Of a stretch of DNA of 6,757 nucleotides, positions 1 through 6,230 are shown in pieces. Location: NCBI GenBank assembly GCA_020216965.1, contig JAIWOJ010000122.1:1-6757 (forward strand), read 5' to 3'. Both the position numbers and the translations under genes were made by a program. This DNA is from Prosthecobacter sp. GTDB taxonomy: Bacteria; Verrucomicrobiota; Verrucomicrobiia; Verrucomicrobiales; Verrucomicrobiaceae. The notes under the pieces were generated by a model. That model ran no database searches and was not told where the DNA came from. It saw only the letters and a program-made list of their open reading frames with translations. The stretch's first letter is position 1. Every line of letters begins with the position of its first letter.

Positions 1-60
1 AAGGCTGAAAGGCTGAAAGGCTGAAAGGCTGAAAGGCTGAAAGGCTGAAAGGCTGAAAGG
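1..60. repeat. Perfect 8-bp tandem repeat (AAGGCTGA)n
   Basis: Seven perfect AAGGCTGA units occupy 1-56, followed by a half unit (AAGG). The array starts at the window edge, so seven and a half copies is a minimum. Because the unit length is not a multiple of three, every plus-strand frame meets a TGA every 24 bases, so the plus strand cannot code here. On the minus strand the unit TCAGCCTT has no stop in any frame and would read as repeats of SAFQPFSL. The perfect repetition points to slippage-prone simple-sequence DNA. Its role is unknown. Confidence 0.97.
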
Positions 61-96
61 GGTGGGGCAAAACTTGGCACTGCGCTGGCTGGAGGA

Positions 97-125
97 TTGA
101 CACTTTCCTGGCAGGAACCTAGTTA
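97..125 (+). promoter_or_regulatory. Possible sigma70-type promoter for gene 1
   Basis: A consensus -35 box, TTGACA, lies at 97-102. Seventeen bases downstream the hexamer TAGTTA (120-125) sits at the -10 position but matches TATAAT only in its first two bases, so the -10 is poor. The expected transcript would begin near 132, giving a leader of about 20 bases before the ATG at 152. The site begins 36 bases after the tandem repeat ends. The placement is suggestive, but the weak -10 keeps confidence low. Confidence 0.3.
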
Positions 126-151
126 CTTGCGTTTTTCCTGCGGCATTCGGC

Positions 152-1423
152 ATGGCTCTCCCCCCCACCATCCAGCGAGCTCGCCAGGGCGTGGCTGGTG
201 CCGCTGCCCTGGGCATTCTCAGCGTGCTTTTGCTGGTGGATTCAGGGCTCATGGTGCGGGCGTTTTGGCGTGTCGCTGCGCAGGCGGATGCCCCGGTGCA
301 GCGGGGGGCGGCCCCGCTGGCACCTGCTGCGCCGCCTTTGGCACCTGCCCAGACGGTGGCTGCCCCTCAGGTCACGATCAGCCCGCCGCCAGTAGGCCAG
401 TTGGCGGCCGCACCGATGCCGGCAGCGCCTTCTTTGCTGCCTGGCTCGGGTCTTGGCCCGCCTCCGGTGGGCAGTTTTCAGATGCCGGTGCCCTCTGCAC
501 CAGGGATGCAGCCATCAGGGTCTGCCGCCGTGCCCGCAGCTCCGGCCCAGGTGCCTGCCGCTGCTAAATCGGCCCCCAAGTCCGCCGCTAAGGCCCCCCC
601 TAGCAGCGCGCCTAAAGCGAGCGACCCAGCGGCAGACATGACGCTGGCAGAAATGATCGACCTCGCCAAGCAGGTGCGGGCGCTGGGAGATATGCAGGGG
701 GCGCTGGAGGTGCTGAAGCGGGCAGACTTGCGCTTTCCCTCCGCGCCGGAAGTCTTGGCAGAGACGGGGCTCTGCTATGAGACGATGGGGCTGACCGACC
801 GGGCCACCTCTGCCTGGAAACAACTGGCTGCGATGGATCCAACACGCGCGGGTGGTTACGGGGACCTCGCCAAGCGGAAGCTGAACCTGGAGGGTGAGCT
901 AGCGCCCCCAGCAGGTGCAGCGCCTGCCCCTGATTTTTCCGGTGATTTTGGGACCAAGGTCTTATCTCTGGGTGCCTGCACGGCCACGCGGGATACCCAG
1001 GCGGTGAATGGGGAGAAGGTGGTGCTGCGCATCCCCATCCTGCGCCGTGGCAATGCCACCATCGACCCCGCGCAGGTGGACATTGATGTCTATTTCTTTG
1101 ACCGTGTGAATGGGGAAAAAATCGCCCAAACGATCGCGGATGAACCGCTCTCTGCCTGGGGAGCCCCGCCGGTGGACTGGAGCGGTATCGGAGAGGAGCC
1201 GCTGGAGGTCACCTACTTTCTGCCCACGCTGACGCCGGGTGAAGTGGCCGCCCATGGCCGCCGTGCTTACCATGGCTATGTGGTGCGCCTATACTACCAG
1301 CATAAGCTCCAGGACGCCGTGGCTGAGCCCCGGGATCTGCTGGACTTTGGCTCTGCCTCTGGCCTGCCCCAGGCCGCCCCGGCGGGTGGGATGAACCCCC
1401 TGCTGCCTCCGGTGTCCAATTGA
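152..1423 (+). CDS. Membrane-anchored Pro/Ala-rich protein with TPR-like segment and beta-rich C-terminal domain
   Basis: I recognise no named family for this 423-residue protein. Residues 1-13 are basic, followed by a hydrophobic stretch at about 14-30 that should anchor it with the rest outside the cytoplasm. An AQA-D sequence (43-46) could be a signal-peptidase site, but Arg36 and Arg40 just before it make an anchor more likely. Residues about 46-160 are a low-complexity Pro/Ala linker. Residues about 164-232 form helical pairs resembling one or two TPR units (for example GDMQGALEVLKRADLRFPSA). Residues about 268-397 alternate in a beta-strand pattern and are probably a folded, Ig-like or jelly-roll-sized domain. 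A proline-rich tail ends the protein. ATG 152 is the first start after an in-frame stop at 98-100; there is no clear Shine-Dalgarno. The stop lies 16 bases before gene 2, so the two are probably co-transcribed. Confidence 0.85.
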   Translation: MALPPTIQRARQGVAGAAALGILSVLLLVDSGLMVRAFWRVAAQADAPVQRGAAPLAPAAPPLAPAQTVAAPQVTISPPPVGQLAAAPMPAAPSLLPGSGLGPPPVGSFQMPVPSAPGMQPSGSAAVPAAPAQVPAAAKSAPKSAAKAPPSSAPKASDPAADMTLAEMIDLAKQVRALGDMQGALEVLKRADLRFPSAPEVLAETGLCYETMGLTDRATSAWKQLAAMDPTRAGGYGDLAKRKLNLEGELAPPAGAAPAPDFSGDFGTKVLSLGACTATRDTQAVNGEKVVLRIPILRRGNATIDPAQVDIDVYFFDRVNGEKIAQTIADEPLSAWGAPPVDWSGIGEEPLEVTYFLPTLTPGEVAAHGRRAYHGYVVRLYYQHKLQDAVAEPRDLLDFGSASGLPQAAPAGGMNPLLPPVSN

Positions 1424-1439
1424 GGCCCGCCCTGCCCAG

Positions 1440-3437
1440 ATGACCCTGCTTTTCCTTGATGCGAATGACGCTACCCGCGATGAGCGGGCCGCTGCCCTGA
1501 GCCAGCAGACAGGTTGGCATGTCGTCTCCGTGCGCCGGGTGGCCGAGGGGCTGGCCTGGCTCACCGGGGCGAAGGCGCTGGACCTGCTCATCACCGAGGC
1601 CATCCCCAGCGGGGATACGGCGAGTGGCTTTGACCTCAGAGATGCGGCGCTGGCCAAGTTCAAGAACGCCCGCGTGCTCTTCACCACCCGGTATGATCTC
1701 GCTGGCTATGAGGCAAAGATCAGTGGCTGGCCGGTTTTGGCAGACACACCCTACAGCCCGGAAAAGCTGCTCAATAAGGCGCGGGCTGCCCTTTTCATCG
1801 ACCCACCGACCCAGATGCTGGTGGGGGCAGACCGCTCACCGCCGCCCTATTTGCAGGAAGGCACCACGCTGGGCCAGTATCAAATCCTAGAGCGCCTCTC
1901 CTATGAGAATGAGACGGAGACCTACCGCGCCATCCAGGCCAGTGTGCAGCGTCCGGTGGCCCTGGTGCTGCTGCGTCCAGAGCTGCTGCACCGCCCTGAG
2001 GTGGTCGAGCGCTTCAAGGCACGCGAGCGTCTCAAAGCCTCGCTGACGCACCCGCGCATCGCCCCGCTGTATGAGGCGGGAGAGGTCAGCGGCCTCCTTT
2101 TTTACACCCGCGAGCTACCCCGTGGCCGCAGCATGGAGGAGCTCGCCGTCACGGGGGATAGGCTCTCAGAAAGACGCCTGGCAGAGCTGCTCTACGGCGT
2201 GGCAGAGGCGATGGACTTTGCACTTGAGCGCGGCTGCTATCACCGCCGTCTCGAGCCGCGGGATGTCTTCATCGATGCCCAGGGCCAGGCCAGCATCGTG
2301 AATGTCTTTCGCCCCGCAGATAGCCGTACGCGGGATCCGCGTGAGGAGGTGGCAGCCCTGCTCGCCATGGTAGAGCCGCTAGCGGCTGAGGGGAAGGCGC
2401 GTGGCCTCATCACCAGCCTAGCCGAGCAGCCGCGCGATTGGGCGGGCCTGATGGATGCCCTCGATGACGTGCGTGAAGCCATGCGCGAGCGCTCCATCAT
2501 GCGCCGCATTGAGGCAGAGAGTGGGGAGCCAGGCCAAGGCGGCGGCACCATGCCCTGGTGGTTCTGGCTAGGTGCCCTAGTCGGCGTGGGCATCGTTTTT
2601 TCCCTGGGGAATCTGGCTGGCACTGCCACGCCTGCCGTCGTCGCTGCAGGCACCGTGCTCAAGGAGCCTGAGATGGTGGAGATCCCCGCCGGTCCTTTCC
2701 GCTATCAAAAAAGTGACCGCCGCAGCCTGCCCACCTTTTGGATCAGCCGCCATGAGATCACCCTGGGCCAGTATGCAGACTTTCTTGCCGCGCTGAAAAA
2801 ATCCCCCCCAGGTGCCTATGATCATCCCAGCCAACCCAAACTGAAAACTAGCCACACCCCACCGAAGTGGGAGGATACCATCGCTGCTGCCAAAGCTGGC
2901 GCGACCTTCAACGGCCAGCCCATCAGCCTGAATACCCCAGTGACGCAGATCGACTGGTGGGATGCCTACGCCTACGCACGCTGGCGTGGCATGAGGCTGC
3001 CTACGGAGGAGGAATGGGAAAAAGCCGCCCGGGGTGAACGCGGCCTGCCCTACCCCTGGGGAGAAAAACCCGCGAGGGACAAGGCCAATCTCGGCGATGA
3101 CTACGACCCCAGTGGCAAAAAAGGCGGCAAGACCGATGGCTACAATCTCTTTGCCCCAGTGATCCGCAAAACCAGCGACATCAGCCCCTATGGCATCCAG
3201 GACATGGCTGGCAACGTCAGTGAGTGGACCGCCAGCGAACGCAGCGGTGAGCCCTGGCCGGCCCATCCCGATTTCCCAGACCTGCGCGTGCCCGTGGTGC
3301 GCGGCGGGCACTTTGCCCAAAAGGCTGGCAGTGATGTCCTCACCGCCCGGCATTTTGCAGAGTCTGCCAGTGAGATCACCCTGGCTCGTGGGTTCCGCAT
3401 CGCCTCCGACAAGGAGCCCCCCCGCCCACGAAAGTAA
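1440..3437 (+). CDS. Degenerate receiver - pseudokinase - TM - FGE-like (SUMF1-fold) fusion protein
   Basis: This is a 665-residue four-part protein. Residues 2-118 resemble a response-regulator receiver, but the phospho-acceptor Asp is Glu53 (DLLITEAIP) and the conserved Lys is Thr103 (ADTPYSPEKL). Residues about 147-350 follow the Hanks kinase fold with all catalytic positions changed: no glycine-rich loop, VALK Lys to Val176, helix-C Glu to Arg195, HRD to HRR (Arg270), catalytic-loop Lys to Glu272 and Asn to Asp275, and DFG to NVF (288-290). The activation segment and APE are missing. Residues 373-394 are one transmembrane helix preceded by basic residues, placing the N-terminus inside. 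Residues about 410-656 are an FGE-sulfatase/SUMF1 fold (EMVEIPAGPF, RLPTEEEWEKAARG, GIQDMAGNVSEWT, VVRGGHF, ARGFRIA), predicted outside the membrane. FGE catalytic cysteines are absent; the only Cys in the protein is Cys266. The role is probably binding or scaffolding. Only a distant GAGG (1422-1425) precedes ATG 1440. Confidence 0.93.
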   Translation: MTLLFLDANDATRDERAAALSQQTGWHVVSVRRVAEGLAWLTGAKALDLLITEAIPSGDTASGFDLRDAALAKFKNARVLFTTRYDLAGYEAKISGWPVLADTPYSPEKLLNKARAALFIDPPTQMLVGADRSPPPYLQEGTTLGQYQILERLSYENETETYRAIQASVQRPVALVLLRPELLHRPEVVERFKARERLKASLTHPRIAPLYEAGEVSGLLFYTRELPRGRSMEELAVTGDRLSERRLAELLYGVAEAMDFALERGCYHRRLEPRDVFIDAQGQASIVNVFRPADSRTRDPREEVAALLAMVEPLAAEGKARGLITSLAEQPRDWAGLMDALDDVREAMRERSIMRRIEAESGEPGQGGGTMPWWFWLGALVGVGIVFSLGNLAGTATPAVVAAGTVLKEPEMVEIPAGPFRYQKSDRRSLPTFWISRHEITLGQYADFLAALKKSPPGAYDHPSQPKLKTSHTPPKWEDTIAAAKAGATFNGQPISLNTPVTQIDWWDAYAYARWRGMRLPTEEEWEKAARGERGLPYPWGEKPARDKANLGDDYDPSGKKGGKTDGYNLFAPVIRKTSDISPYGIQDMAGNVSEWTASERSGEPWPAHPDFPDLRVPVVRGGHFAQKAGSDVLTARHFAESASEITLARGFRIASDKEPPRPRK

Positions 3438-3459
3438 GGCAGCGGGTGGCCTGAGCCGC

Positions 3460-3479
3460 AGTGCCACAGGCGCTTTTTT
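3460..3479 (+). terminator. Intrinsic terminator after the REC-pseudokinase-FGE gene
   Basis: AGTGCC (3460-3465) pairs with GGCGCT (3469-3474) across an ACA loop, giving a 6-bp stem with one G-U pair. It runs straight into TTTTTT (3474-3479). The hairpin begins 22 bases after the TAA of the preceding gene. It would separate transcription of genes 1-2 from the kinase gene downstream. The stem is short, so termination may be partial. Confidence 0.6.
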
Positions 3480-3553
3480 CTCGGAAAAGGCAGCCTTCGG
3501 TAGCTTGCTGGGCCGTATGCCAAAAACCACGCTCCCCGACCACCTCCTTGCGG

Positions 3554-3606
3554 TTGAGCAACATCGTTTTCGAATTAATTCAGCAAACTGTAATTTCTGG
3601 CATAAG
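3554..3606 (+). promoter_or_regulatory. AT-rich island, possible promoter of the Ser/Thr kinase gene
   Basis: This is the only clearly AT-rich stretch in the 316-bp gap between genes 2 and 3. No strong sigma70 pair is visible. The best readings are TTTCGA (3568-3573) with TAATTT (3591-3596) at 17-bp spacing, or TTGAGC (3554-3559) with TTAATT (3575-3580) at 15-bp spacing. Each pair is weak. The base composition, and the position after a terminator and before a gene, are the main support. The exact boxes are not established. Confidence 0.3.
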
Positions 3607-3628
3607 CCAAGCGTGATTCCTGCCGGGT

Positions 3629-3645
3629 CTGGGGGTGCTCCCCAG
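3629..3645 (+). other. Stem-loop in the likely 5' leader of the kinase gene
   Basis: CTGGGG (3629-3634) pairs perfectly with CCCCAG (3640-3645) around the 5-base loop GTGCT. Only three T's follow soon after, so it is not a convincing terminator. If transcription starts in the AT-rich island upstream, this hairpin lies in an untranslated leader about 110 bases before the chosen start codon. The rest of the 3438-3753 gap shows a C/T-rich, purine-poor run (about 3690-3753) and no other gene that I can support. Confidence 0.4.
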
Positions 3646-3753
3646 CTTTCCAAAACCGACACAGATTTCTCCTCTCCCTTTGCCAGCTCCCCGCTAAACG
3701 CCCCCATCCCCTCACCAGCCCACCCCGTCTCCCCTCCGCCATTCGTGCCCCCG

Positions 3754-6168
3754 ATGCTCCCCCAGCAGTCCTATTTGAGCACCTGTCCGCTCTGCCAAAA
3801 TCAGATCGACGTGACCTCGCTGGACCCCTTCACCAAGCTGAAGTGCCCCTTCTGCGGCCAAATGGTGCGGGTGCGGAGGAAGTTTGACCACTTCCTCATC
3901 GTCCGCCAGATCGGGGAGGGCGGGATGAGCCGGGTGTTTGAGGCAGAAGATGAGACGCTGGGCCGCCGCGTGGCGCTCAAGATCCTGAACCAACGCTACA
4001 GCCGCGACGCCGTGCGGGTGGAGCAGTTTCGGCAAGAGGCACTGATCACGGCCAACGTGAATCACCCCAACGTTATCAAACTGTACTCCGTAGGCTACGA
4101 TCAGGGTTACTTTTACATCGCCATGGAGCTCGTCGGCGGGGGCAGTCTGGAGCAGCGCATCCGCAAAGAAGGGCGGGTCAAAGAAGCTGAAGTACTGAAA
4201 ATCGGCCTAGAAGTGGCTGAGGGGCTGCGCGCCGCCCAGCAGATGGGGCTGATCCACCGGGATGTGAAGCCGGCCAATATCCTTTTTACCGAGACGGGCA
4301 CCGCCAAGGTGGTGGACTTTGGCCTGGCATTGTTCGTGGACCGCGGGGGAGATCACTCTGGGGAGATCTGGGCCACGCCCTACTATGTGGCACCCGAAAA
4401 GGTGCTGGATAACCGGGAGGACTACCGCAGTGATATCTTTAGCCTGGGAGCCACCCTCTACCATGCCCTGACGGGGAAACCGCCGCACAAGGCAGACTCC
4501 GACAGCATTGAGCAGCTCCGCATGGTCAAATGCCGACGTGTGGCGTTGGAGGATAGCGGGATGCGCTTTGCCCCCCGCACGATCCATGTGATCAATCGAA
4601 TGCTGGCCTTTCGCCCCCAAGAGCGCTGCGCCAACTACGATGAAACCGTAGATGAACTGCGCCTGGCCGAAGGTCTGCTGAATCAGGGCTATGTCGCACG
4701 TTGGCGCATGACCAGCAGGCGCGTGCGCTGGACGGTCGCGGCTGCCGCTGCGCTGGTGGCAGCCTTCCTCATCGGCTGGGGCATCCAGGCTATCAGCACA
4801 CGCAAAGCAGCAGCCGTGACCCAGACGGTGGAGACCAGTCGCCAGGATTTGGCCGGAGACGGCGTGACGGTGCAGGCCGGGGACCGCCGCACGGTGGCAG
4901 AGCGCTTCATCGCCGCGCGTGCCCTGATGCTGGAAAAGCGCCAGTTCGCTGAGGCGCACCATCAGTTTGAGCGCCTGCTCAAGGACGGTCTGCGCCAGCC
5001 CACCCAAAACTGGGCGCAGGTGAATGCCTCCCTGTGTGCGATGATGCTGGGCAAAAAAGATGAGGCTGCGCGCCACCTCACCGCTCTGGCCCGTGGTCTC
5101 TCCACAGCAGAAAGCCCCCTGCTCACACCCCGGCTGGTGGGTTTTTTTGATGCTCTGGCTGGGCGCTTTCAGGCCAGCTTTCCCCCTGGCATCCCCTTGG
5201 AGAAACTAGACTACGCCACCGATGGCGAAGCCCTCTTGGGCTACCTAGTCCATGGCTTGGCAGAGTGGCAGTTTGGGGACCCAAGGCTAGGCGCGCGGTG
5301 CTTGCTGCACTTTCAGCAGCATCTCCAGGATCTGCGGGATGATAGCAGCCCCGTGCCGCTGGACTGGATCCCTGCTTATGCCAGCGGTCTGGTGAAAAAC
5401 CTGGAGCCACGCCTGAAGTTGGCCCTAGAGATGCCTGAGACAGTGCCAGCCATGACCACCACGGCGCAGGCCCGTGAGCTGCTGCGCACCCTGCAAACGC
5501 AGAAAGAGAGCCTCCAGGATTCCCCACGCCTGCGCGCCTTGGTCGAAAGCCGCCATGCTACCGTGAGCCGGGAGCTCGCGCGTCTGGTCCTCGCGGAAAA
5601 ACAAGCCCATCTCGAAGTCGAGCTGGCAGCACGGCAGCGCGAGCTAACGCAGTGGGCCGAGGTGCTGGCCTGCCTGCCAGGGCTGATCGATGGCTATGAC
5701 AACACGCGCGTGATCGACCTGCTCTCTGGGATGGCCTTTGAGGCGGCTGAGATCCAGACAGCTCTTGAGGGCCGCCTTTATCTCCACCAGCAGGCGGCTG
5801 CCTTCCTCAAACGTCTCTTTGAGGATCTGAGCACGCAGGGGGGCTACACCGGGCGCTTGGATCGCCGCAATGGCTCCCCCCTGCCCGGTGTGCTCAGTTC
5901 TGCCACCCTGAAGGAGGCGCGTGTGAGCACGCCGCGCGGCACCTTTACCCTACCCTTGAGCGAGCTTTCACCCCAGACCCTGCTGGATGCTGCCCGGTAT
6001 TTTACGGAGCAAGTCACGGATAGCAGCCAGTATTACCAGCGCCAGGAGGAGACGGCTGCCTTTGCCCGCGTCTTTGGGCTAGAGAGCGTCTCTGCCACCG
6101 TGGCTGCCCAACTGATGGAAGAAAACCGTGGCTTCCGCGAGCGCTGGATCCGGGTGCTGGAGCCCTGA
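3754..6168 (+). CDS. Zinc-ribbon Hanks-type Ser/Thr protein kinase, membrane-anchored, with TPR-like outer region
   Basis: From ATG 3754 this is an 804-residue protein that should phosphorylate Ser/Thr residues. Residues 11-34 form a zinc ribbon (CPLC...CPFC). The kinase domain (about 45-305) has its key residues: glycine loop GEGGMSRV (54-61), Lys76, helix-C Glu95, HRD 168-170, Lys172, Asn175, DFG 188-190, APE 213-215, Asp227 and Arg291. Thr208 in the activation loop is a likely autophosphorylation site. Residues about 325-347 are a transmembrane helix after a basic stretch, so the kinase is cytoplasmic. Outside, residues about 380-450 look like two TPR hairpins, 590-635 are long charged helices, and 695-804 form an unrecognised C-terminal unit. 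No Shine-Dalgarno precedes 3754; GTG 3745 is an alternative. The frame stays open upstream to ATG 3190, but that part overlaps gene 2, crosses the terminator and AT-rich island, and shows no domain. The target is unknown; the pseudokinase next door is a candidate partner. Confidence 0.93.
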   Translation: MLPQQSYLSTCPLCQNQIDVTSLDPFTKLKCPFCGQMVRVRRKFDHFLIVRQIGEGGMSRVFEAEDETLGRRVALKILNQRYSRDAVRVEQFRQEALITANVNHPNVIKLYSVGYDQGYFYIAMELVGGGSLEQRIRKEGRVKEAEVLKIGLEVAEGLRAAQQMGLIHRDVKPANILFTETGTAKVVDFGLALFVDRGGDHSGEIWATPYYVAPEKVLDNREDYRSDIFSLGATLYHALTGKPPHKADSDSIEQLRMVKCRRVALEDSGMRFAPRTIHVINRMLAFRPQERCANYDETVDELRLAEGLLNQGYVARWRMTSRRVRWTVAAAAALVAAFLIGWGIQAISTRKAAAVTQTVETSRQDLAGDGVTVQAGDRRTVAERFIAARALMLEKRQFAEAHHQFERLLKDGLRQPTQNWAQVNASLCAMMLGKKDEAARHLTALARGLSTAESPLLTPRLVGFFDALAGRFQASFPPGIPLEKLDYATDGEALLGYLVHGLAEWQFGDPRLGARCLLHFQQHLQDLRDDSSPVPLDWIPAYASGLVKNLEPRLKLALEMPETVPAMTTTAQARELLRTLQTQKESLQDSPRLRALVESRHATVSRELARLVLAEKQAHLEVELAARQRELTQWAEVLACLPGLIDGYDNTRVIDLLSGMAFEAAEIQTALEGRLYLHQQAAAFLKRLFEDLSTQGGYTGRLDRRNGSPLPGVLSSATLKEARVSTPRGTFTLPLSELSPQTLLDAARYFTEQVTDSSQYYQRQEETAAFARVFGLESVSATVAAQLMEENRGFRERWIRVLEP

Positions 6169-6188
6169 GTTCACCTACGGAAGGTCGG

Positions 6189-6216
6189 AAAAAATTCCCC
6201 CCATCCCGCAGGTGGG
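6189..6216 (-). terminator. Possible intrinsic terminator of the minus-strand beta-propeller gene
   Basis: Read on the minus strand, CCCACC (6216-6211) pairs with GG-A-TGGG (6206-6200, one bulged base) around TGCG, a UNCG-type tetraloop that usually stabilises hairpins. After GGGAA comes TTTTTT (6194-6189). The T-run is five bases from the stem, which weakens the call. The site begins 15 bases past the stop of the minus-strand gene, where a terminator is expected. It would not serve the convergent kinase gene, since no T-run follows on the plus strand. Confidence 0.42.
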
Positions 6217-6230
6217 TCGCTGGTGGGAAA

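Noticed and set aside
1..60. Tandem repeat as a CRISPR array
   Set aside because: The units are 8 bp with no spacers, so it is simple-sequence DNA.
97..567. Plus-strand frame starting at TTG 97 with GGAGGA just before it
   Set aside because: The purine run directly abuts the TTG with no spacing, the product is a Gly/Cys/Arg-rich shadow of gene 1, and the site is better read as a TTGACA box.
2577..3707. Long minus-strand open frame (376 codons) opposite the FGE-like domain
   Set aside because: It lies antisense to clear FGE-fold motifs, extends into the intergenic gap, has no recognisable domain, and is the kind of shadow frame that GC-rich coding DNA produces.
3190..3753. Extended N-terminus of the Ser/Thr kinase from ATG 3190 or ATG 3517
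   Set aside because: It would overlap 248 bases of gene 2 (from 3190) or cross the AT-rich island (from 3517). The translation is Pro/Ser-rich without domain features, and the zinc ribbon follows the ATG at 3754 immediately.
4207..5076. Minus-strand open frame of 289 codons opposite the kinase gene
   Set aside because: The plus strand here carries kinase motifs, the transmembrane helix and TPR-like helices in continuous frame. The antisense translation is without recognisable domains.
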